Source of the DNA: Primula veris
Taxonomy: Eukaryota; Streptophyta; Magnoliopsida; Ericales; Primulaceae
Direction: 5' to 3'
Assembly (NCBI GenBank): GCA_963682055.1
Contig: OY821747.1
Span: 22,876,126 to 22,940,125, forward strand
DNA length: 64,000 nt
The notes under the pieces were generated by a model. It ran no database searches and was not told the DNA's origin. It was given only the letters and a program-made list of their open reading frames with translations. A program made the translations under genes and the position numbers. Positions 57,501-64,000 of the stretch are shown here, in pieces. Numbering within the stretch: position 1 is the first letter of the stretch; each line of letters begins with the position of its first letter.

Positions 57501-59319
57501 GTATATCCAGTGACAAATTAGGTTTTTTCTGATCATTTATGCTGTTTATCATCTCCATGTTTGAGCAAGTTAATTTTTTTTAATGTTGGATAAAAACTAC
57601 ACGAATGATCACATTTATCACTCTTTTAAGATTTTGTTGTCCAACATCTCTCAATTTATAAAACTTAGACGTTTTCTACTGTTGCGATGGATACTATGAG
57701 CATTTCCTTGTATAGCCTAGATGTTTGTTTTGAGATACCATTGGTATACACTAGTTATTTTGGCTATACCTGGAGCAGGAAAGTTTAGGGTCTACCTGGA
57801 GAAGAAAAATTGAGTATTCTGATCTTCCGAAAACATAGAAGTGGCGTTTAAAGAGAAAATCCTTCTTATTGTGTTTTGGATTAAAAAAAAATCATTTGTT
57901 TATGATTAATTGATCGAAATCTATTTAAGATTTTCAATGTAACTACCAACTACTTCCCATGTTCATACATGTGAAACTCCTTTTCTGAAAAGAGATTGAT
58001 TGTATTCGGAAATCAATTAGTCAAACTTAAGAAAACTAGCTTTTTTCTATGAAAACAAGTGCCAAACAGTTGAGAATATACAATTCATCATAGACTCGTA
58101 GTTCTTGAATCTTTCAAATAATTGTTCAATACAAGCTAAAACTGCTTCAAGTAAAAAGTCCGGCCACACCAAAATGCTCATGATAAACTTCTCTTTATTA
58201 AGCCCTTATGTTGCTGGTAATTGTGTCCTTGTCATTCTATGATACGGATGAGCTTGAGCTTGAGGCAAAGTTCGATAAGCAGTTGATGGAATAATAGCAC
58301 TATTTTAGTGGGTCAAATTACGTTTCCATATTAGTTTCCTTTTCAGTTTAGGAGTATGTTTATTTGAGAGTTTGTTTCCTTTCTATCTTAGAATTTACTT
58401 TTGGAATTTGTTTCCTTTTTGTTTTAGGATTTTATATTTAAGTCTTATTCCTATTTGGGGATGGACTAGCTAGAACTCTATAAATAAGGCATTAGACCTT
58501 CATTATTATTCACTTCTGATATTAATAAAACCTTAAAAGAGTCTTTGCTTGTTGGCAACTCTCTTGTTTGTCGTCCGTTCGAGCGATAACTCGAGCAAAT
58601 CCCGTTCGTGATTAACGAACATATTTTATATTTCTTTAGTACGTTTCCGTTCTGCATCATTCTACTATTTCATATTATTCTACTGCTACTGAGCTAAAAT
58701 AATGCATTAGCACACCTTTTTTTTTTTGAAATATTGAATGCTTACTTTAGATTGATTATCATTTCTTATCTTGAAAAACATAGACTTAATTTCCAATTCG
58801 ATTATTTGTGTCATAGGTAATGTGCCTAGACCAACAATGTCGATGACCCACCTCATCAAACTATTCGCATCAAAAGGGTTCACAATTCAAGAAATGGTAG
58901 CCTTAACAGGTGCACACACGATTGGCTTCTGTCACTGCAAAGAATTTAGCTCAGATATTTACAATTTTAAACGAACATTTAAACCCGATCCCACATACAA
59001 TCCCCGTTATGCAGACGGCCTAAAAAAGGCCTGCTCAAATTTCCAGAAAAACCCTTCATTATCCGTATTCAATGATATAATGACACCAAATAAATTCGAC
59101 AACTCGTTTTACCAAAACTTGCCCAAAGGGTTGGGTTTGTTATCGTCTGACCGCTCTATGAACTCCGACCCGAGAACAAGGAGATATGTAAGTATATATG
59201 CAAGTAACCAGACCGCTTTTTTCGAGGCGTTTTCACGAGCAATGGAGAAACTTAGTGTTCGTGCGGTTATTGCTGGGAGTGGAGGAGAAATAAGGCGAAG
59301 GTGCGACTCGATAAATTGA
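54375..59319 (+). CDS. Class III secretory peroxidase (PRX41/PRX63-like)
   Basis: Three exons: 54375-54623, 56059-56281 and 58817-59319, with GT-AG introns of about 1.4 and 2.5 kb; 975 bp, 324 residues, the normal family length. Residues 1-23 are a leucine-rich signal peptide. The distal haem side is [18 protein letters not shown] with R59 and H63. The proximal histidine is H191 in [13 protein letters not shown]. Other family marks are SCADIL, the STPFNKAERDAD junction, [17 protein letters not shown] and LGRKDG. All eight conserved cysteines can be placed; an extra cysteine (C196) precedes the usual HC pair. Such enzymes act in the cell wall/apoplast, oxidising phenolics with hydrogen peroxide, or generating reactive oxygen. 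Oddities are L66 for the usual Phe in HDCF and the long introns holding transposon debris. The gene looks functional. Confidence 0.93.
55691..55882. mobile_element. MITE-like inverted repeat in peroxidase intron 1
   Basis: Begins tgtttggcacc and ends aaccaaaca, with aaaaagcta-type phrases in opposite orientation inside. About 190 bp. Confidence 0.5.
58284..58659 (+). mobile_element. Putative solo LTR in peroxidase intron 2
   Basis: TGATGGAATA at the start and CTGCATCA at the end give 5-bp inverted ends. A TATA box (tataaataagg) lies about 195 bases in, with ataataaaacc downstream, as in LTR promoters. No matching flanking duplication was found. Confidence 0.4.
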
Positions 59320-59704
59320 AATCTAAGTTATTATTCTTGAAGATTTTTTGTATGTATACAAATGTATCACGATATTAAAGCTGAAAATACTTGATATATA
59401 GGGAATGAGTACCACTTTTTTATTTAACTCTTATGTGAGGCTCATATGTTGAGGTTTGTATCAGAAAGAAATTAATTATGTCAGATTTATCGTGCTTTTC
59501 AGTGATTAGGCATTAAATTAAGCAGGGAACAGAGAAAAAGGACCTTTTTTTTTTTTTTTTTGTAATCAGGGAAAAAGGACTTAATTGGGGGACACAATTA
59601 CTACTCCTAGTATTATTTATAAACTTTTATTTAAAGTACAGGCATAAAATACTCCCGTACTTCATGTCTAATTTTCATTTAAAATTTGGTTAAATAAAAG
59701 TTTA
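59320..59704. other. 3' flank of peroxidase gene
   Basis: 3' UTR and short AT-rich spacer up to copia copy C. Nothing else was recognised. Confidence 0.4.
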
Positions 59705-59922
59705 TGTTGTAGGATATTATTGGCCATCTTGGGCCTTACTCTACTGCGCCTATCTTGGACTTTCATAGCATATGTAACCCTACCCTCTATTATATAAAGA
59801 GGTCTCCTAATGTATCTCTCTGTACAATTATATTAATGATTCATCTGTTGTTTCTCATACCTCTCTCTATATCTATACATATCTCTATATATATCTATAA
59901 CGAGCTAATATGTCACACAACA
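59705..59922 (+). repeat. 5' LTR of copia copy C
   Basis: 218 bp, TGTTGTAGG...CACACAACA, with TATATAAAGAGG. Its middle part differs noticeably from the LTRs of copies A and B. Confidence 0.88.
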
Positions 59923-61594
59923 CGTTATCAGCACGATGCTAAGGAGATTACGGGTATTTTTATTAGAGATTTCGGATAAACACGCGGATATTGGGTAAAA
60001 AAAAATCGATGAGGGTATACGTTCGAAGATTGAATTATAAACATACGACCAAAGTTTGAAGTTTTAATTTGTTCTATCGACTTTCATCGATTGAAAGGTA
60101 AATAAATTTTTTGAAACTCAATCCGTATCCTGTAACCAGACGTTTACTATATATGTATCCGAAAGTATATATTATAAACTCAGAACATGTTCATCACTGT
60201 ATGTATAGTACTAAGTAAAAATTGCTACTATGTGAACTTGTGAGAAATTGCATTCTAGTATATAAAACGTAGATTGGTACATAGAAAGTTTGTATATATA
60301 ACCTGGCCTATGGAATTATGTACCCTCAAATTGCTAATGTTTTTTCTTAGAAATATTCTAAGTTACCTAGTAGAAAATTACATACAGCTCATGACCATGT
60401 TTGATTAATATGAGATATTTTACCCGCATGTGTAACTTGGATTAAGATAAATTCCAATAGTATTGCATGCCATGTTCTGTATCTGATTATATGATTGCGT
60501 TAGTGCGTACACCGAAAGAAATTGATTGTATACAAGCGTACTCGATATATGATTGTAAATTGAGAATAATCCACCTGTATTAATCTGATAAACTAAACTT
60601 GTACTTGTATAAATAATAGGGACTGCTATGAGATTATGCAGTAACTTATGAACTGTCACAGTAATAACTCTAAAACTGGATAGTATAGTTTACCGAAATT
60701 TACACTGTTGGTCCTGAAGTATATCCCTAAGTACAAAACAGTATGAATGTTATAATCTGTCTAATAGTTGGTCAATACATGCACATGCGATCTCGAAACT
60801 TATTAATGTAATTAGACAATAACCATAAAATATTATTTGTTTCCTTGTACTGATTGATAAATTTAGATTGATTGATTATATTAGATATTGTTAAGTGTGA
60901 ATTAGAATATCTTGTTATAATATGTACTACAAGCAGGTACAATCTAAATATATTTAATCACTGCCATGTGTATAATATGTAAATTTGCGAAATCACATAT
61001 TTTCACATTTAAGTTGGAAAAATTATGAACCCTCCCCAACTAGGCTCACCTATTTGGATACGATGTTTAGGAAAGATATAGGCGGAAGTCGATATCCTAA
61101 TGAGGTCGGGTTTTAAGTGGCATTCGTGCCCTCCACCCTCACCGTCTTTCCTGGTCGTTTTTCAAGTAGAGCTACCGAAAGGGGTTGACTAAATAATAAT
61201 TTTCCCGAGTGTGTTTATATAGTGATGTATGTTTCGCCGAATTGGTGTCTCAGTATCGACCCGTCATTCGATCAATGAGAACCAAATTCACATTAAAAGC
61301 AAAACTATTTTCGAACCTGTCGTTTCGAAATAAAGTTTGTGCTTGTGCAAACCATAAACATATAAACCATTCGTTTTATATGATAAATAATCCAGAACTC
61401 CCAACACATGTTGGATGCCATCTATGATGAGAAAAATCGTAAAACATACTTGCGAAATGACTGGTTAAACGTTGATTTTAATCCGTCACCACATGTTACT
61501 CACCCTGATGTGTGAAAATGTGATGCCCAAAATTTTTTTTTTGGATGCCATCTTTGATGAGTAAAACACGAGTTTGTTGTTACCCTCGAGATGA

Positions 61595-61999
61595 ATGCTA
61601 AGACGTTGTTTTATTCCGCCGCCACATTTGAGACGGGATGACGTCTATGGTGAACAAATGTCTGAAATTGACATATTGCAGCAATCCTTCACCAAAATAC
61701 TAGCTTGGAAATTGTATTCCATAAGCAGTATCGTGAATTTATATTCACCATGTTCCTTTATCGCCCATTTGTTATTGGATAAGAAAATTGCCCCGGTGAG
61801 TAGTTTTAATCCTATTGGGTCAATGGCGAATTGTTTGCCTGATATTAATTCTCTTCGTGTATATTTTTTTCCACGAATCGAAAACCGAGACAAGTGTTAT
61901 TTGTCTCGAACTGTCGCGATCCCGATGAATCGCCTAGCCAAGCGAGATTTTAGACAATCGTCAAAATCGAAAACCTGTAGCTTCAAGACAGTAAATTGA
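61595..61999 (+). pseudogene. copia gag remnant (copy C)
   Basis: The open frame includes GEQMSEIDILQQSFTKI and NPIGSMANCLPDINSL. It matches 21927-22268 and 11537-11235, with the same out-of-frame middle. Confidence 0.6.
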
Positions 62000-63217
62000 A
62001 AGGAACAATATGACCCGTTGTATCAAAGCAAGAGATAATGCTCAATGAGGCAACTCTATGCTATAAAGACAAAGGTCATGCACGGTTACTGCTTAAACAG
62101 TTCAAAACTATTATAAAGGTGAAAAAACCGATGCTAATGTGGTTAAAGATAACTGAAAGGAAACTCTTGAGACCCCCGGTTTTGTGGCTCAAATAAGTTT
62201 GGTACATTTCTTTATTAATTTTGATAAATCATTGAGTCATTTTTTCGCTCATTTGGATTATGATTTTTCCATGTGGATTATGATTTTTCCATTTGGACAT
62301 ACTTTTTGATTATGGTTTGCCTGTTTACGAAATTTCTCGAAATAATTTAAAGTGTTTTGAGGAAATTTCTTTGACAAATGTGACCAAACTTTAAATTATA
62401 AAATTTTAGGTAATACTTGTGGGATAGTTGATTTTTTTTGGAAATAGTGGGTAACAGTGTACCACATAATTTCACCAACTATTTGCCTAAAAGAGTACCC
62501 AGTGACAAAGATTCTGGACCTGTCGTTCCAAATAGAAATCTTTGGTAAAGCCAAATTGATTTGTCAAATATGAGGCGTTATACTCCTATAGGTCCTGTCG
62601 TACCTTATTGAGTTATAAAATATTCGAGAAAACCAGTGTTACTTGGTAATATCTCATGAAAGAATTAAAATTTCTTTACACAACCTCCACTCAATACGAC
62701 CAAAAGCGTAGTCATGGGTAGTTGAGATGTCTTCCAAGTGGTTGCTACCACATTTTTTAAAAGCATTTAAAGTTACCTTATCATTTCGCCTGTCGTCGAT
62801 TGATAAATGATTTAGATGCTAAGACACGATTGTCTGTACTATCATTCGTCTGTCGTCGATTGATAGGAGCATTTTGCTATTGTGGCATTGACCGGATGAG
62901 ATATTCCCGGGTCAAAAGACGATGGTTGATTTATAATCGCATCGCATTTGGATTCTCTTTGAGGATATATTTCGTGATTACTCCGAAATTCATGCCACTA
63001 ATGCTCACTTTGAAAGACTAGTATGTGTAAAGATCACGAAATTAACTCGTAGAATTTTTGTAAAGAATTGAAGGAGTTATTGTGGACTTATCCAACCATA
63101 AGTCGGACCATAAATATAAATGGTTATGGTTGATGCATCGACAATAGGTCACATGATTATTGTTGTCCACAGAAATGCAGCATTTCCCAAACTTTTAGCC
63201 CTATCATTAAGTTGATG

Positions 63218-63560
63218 GCTCATGATCCGGATTATCCTGAAAAGCCTAGTCGACTTGATAATACCGAAGAGTAAGAATCGAAATTTCGATTTGAATTACT
63301 TGAGTTTGGAAATTGAACATCCTGTCGATTATGTTCAAACCCAAATGGACTCACGGAAAGTTTGATGATGCGACTGCAAATGATTGCACGCACTTCTTGG
63401 TCTTGCGCACCAAGATTTATATTTTCGTGTGGGGTTATGCTATTTTGCTGTATTGGTCCGTTATGAGGCCCATAGACACTCAAACACCATATGCGTACTA
63501 GTTGGTTACTGGTTATGAGCCAGAAGTCTCATATTAACACGTGTTTAGAGTGATTAACTA
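63218..63560 (+). pseudogene. copia integrase remnant (copy C)
   Basis: AHDPDYPEKPSRLDNTEE is followed by TAA (as in copy A), then IEHPVDYVQTQ, NGLTESLMM-like codons in a shifted frame, and LVTGYEPEVSY ending in the TAA shared by all copies. Confidence 0.8.
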
Positions 63561-63860
63561 ATATTTTGATTGAGCCGCTATAGCGTTCAAAATATGGACC
63601 TCTGAATGGGACATAAGTCGATTATGAATCCCATGCCTATCATTTGATAGAGTAACCTTGGCAAGCGATCTCTTTACCGCATGATATGCGAAAGTGGCAT
63701 TGCTAAAACTGTTCTCCCTATCGTTAGGGGGAGATTTGCACGTTACCGTTGATAAGGAACGACGTGAAGTAACGTGGCATAACCCACTCAGTGTTAGCTT
63801 AATCCGCAAAACTGCACTTAGTGATAAGTAAGTGCATAGACTCCCTCAAGTCTAACTAAA

Positions 63861-64000
63861 TGCCAGACGCATTTAATGACTTTATGAGATGTCACGAGAT
63901 CATTTATACCTGCTGCAAAATTCTTGCAAGGATAGATGTCCCTGTCGGACGCCGTGTTCCTGTCGTAACACGTTGCTTTGGCCGAACCCGCTAAGCAAAG
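63861..64000 (+). pseudogene. copia integrase-RT hinge remnant (copy C)
   Basis: Encodes MPDAFNDFMRCHEIIYTC and RIDVPVGRRVPV, as in copies A and B. It is truncated by the window end. Confidence 0.5.

Larger units (their letters stand above)
59705..64000 (+). mobile_element. Non-autonomous Ty1/copia element (copy C), cut by window end
   Basis: Third member of the A/B family, on the plus strand. The 5' LTR (59705-59922) is followed by CGTTATCAGCACGATGC. The leader, gag and integrase blocks align with copies A and B, including their frame breaks. The LTR is more diverged from A and B than they are from each other, and here the region that is missing in B is present (62410-63280). The 3' part lies beyond the window. 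Confidence 0.88.

Overview
The window is nuclear DNA from a flowering plant, most likely a eudicot. It has GT-AG introns, plant gene families (SAG101, GASA/snakin-like, class III peroxidase), Arabidopsis-type telomere-like repeats (TTTAGGG), and many LTR retrotransposons and DNA transposons. SAG101 is generally missing from monocots, which supports a eudicot. No bacterial, organellar or CRISPR features were seen.

Layout. 1-1.8 kb: a complete Cassandra-type TRIM with a 5S-rRNA-like LTR. 1.8-45 kb: a tandem array of three GASA-like cysteine-rich peptide genes, all on the + strand. Unit 1 keeps only its third exon (15531-15712), because a Ty1/copia element (about 2363-15236, itself carrying a younger copia element at 6526-13578) and a deletion removed the rest. 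Unit 2 (gene 26995-28110) is intact, but its upstream region is split by a nest of elements (18411-26603). Unit 3 (gene 42841-44544) is intact, but its upstream region holds an 8.7 kb Mutator-like element (30023-38742) and several smaller elements. 46.4-49.3 kb: a SAG101-like immunity/senescence gene. 49.6-50.7 kb: an internally deleted copia element. 54.4-59.3 kb: a class III peroxidase gene with long introns. 59.7-64 kb: the 5' part of a third copy of the copia family found at 6.5 and 19.8 kb.

The most distinctive object is the Mutator-like element. It has a 9-bp target duplication and about 120-bp inverted ends built of short palindromes. It encodes a FAR1-like/MULE transposase fused to an OTU-type cysteine protease domain, with one in-frame TAG, and a separate four-exon plant mobile domain (PMD) gene. 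A second distinctive object is the copia family: three independent insertions share the same broken gag-pol, yet one has LTRs differing by a single base. That pattern suggests defective copies spread using enzymes supplied from elsewhere.

The likely working host genes are the two intact GASA-like genes, SAG101 and the peroxidase. All belong to families linked to defence, stress or cell-wall biology, but nothing in the sequence shows that they are co-regulated. All exon models here are read by eye from splice sites and frame, without transcript support.
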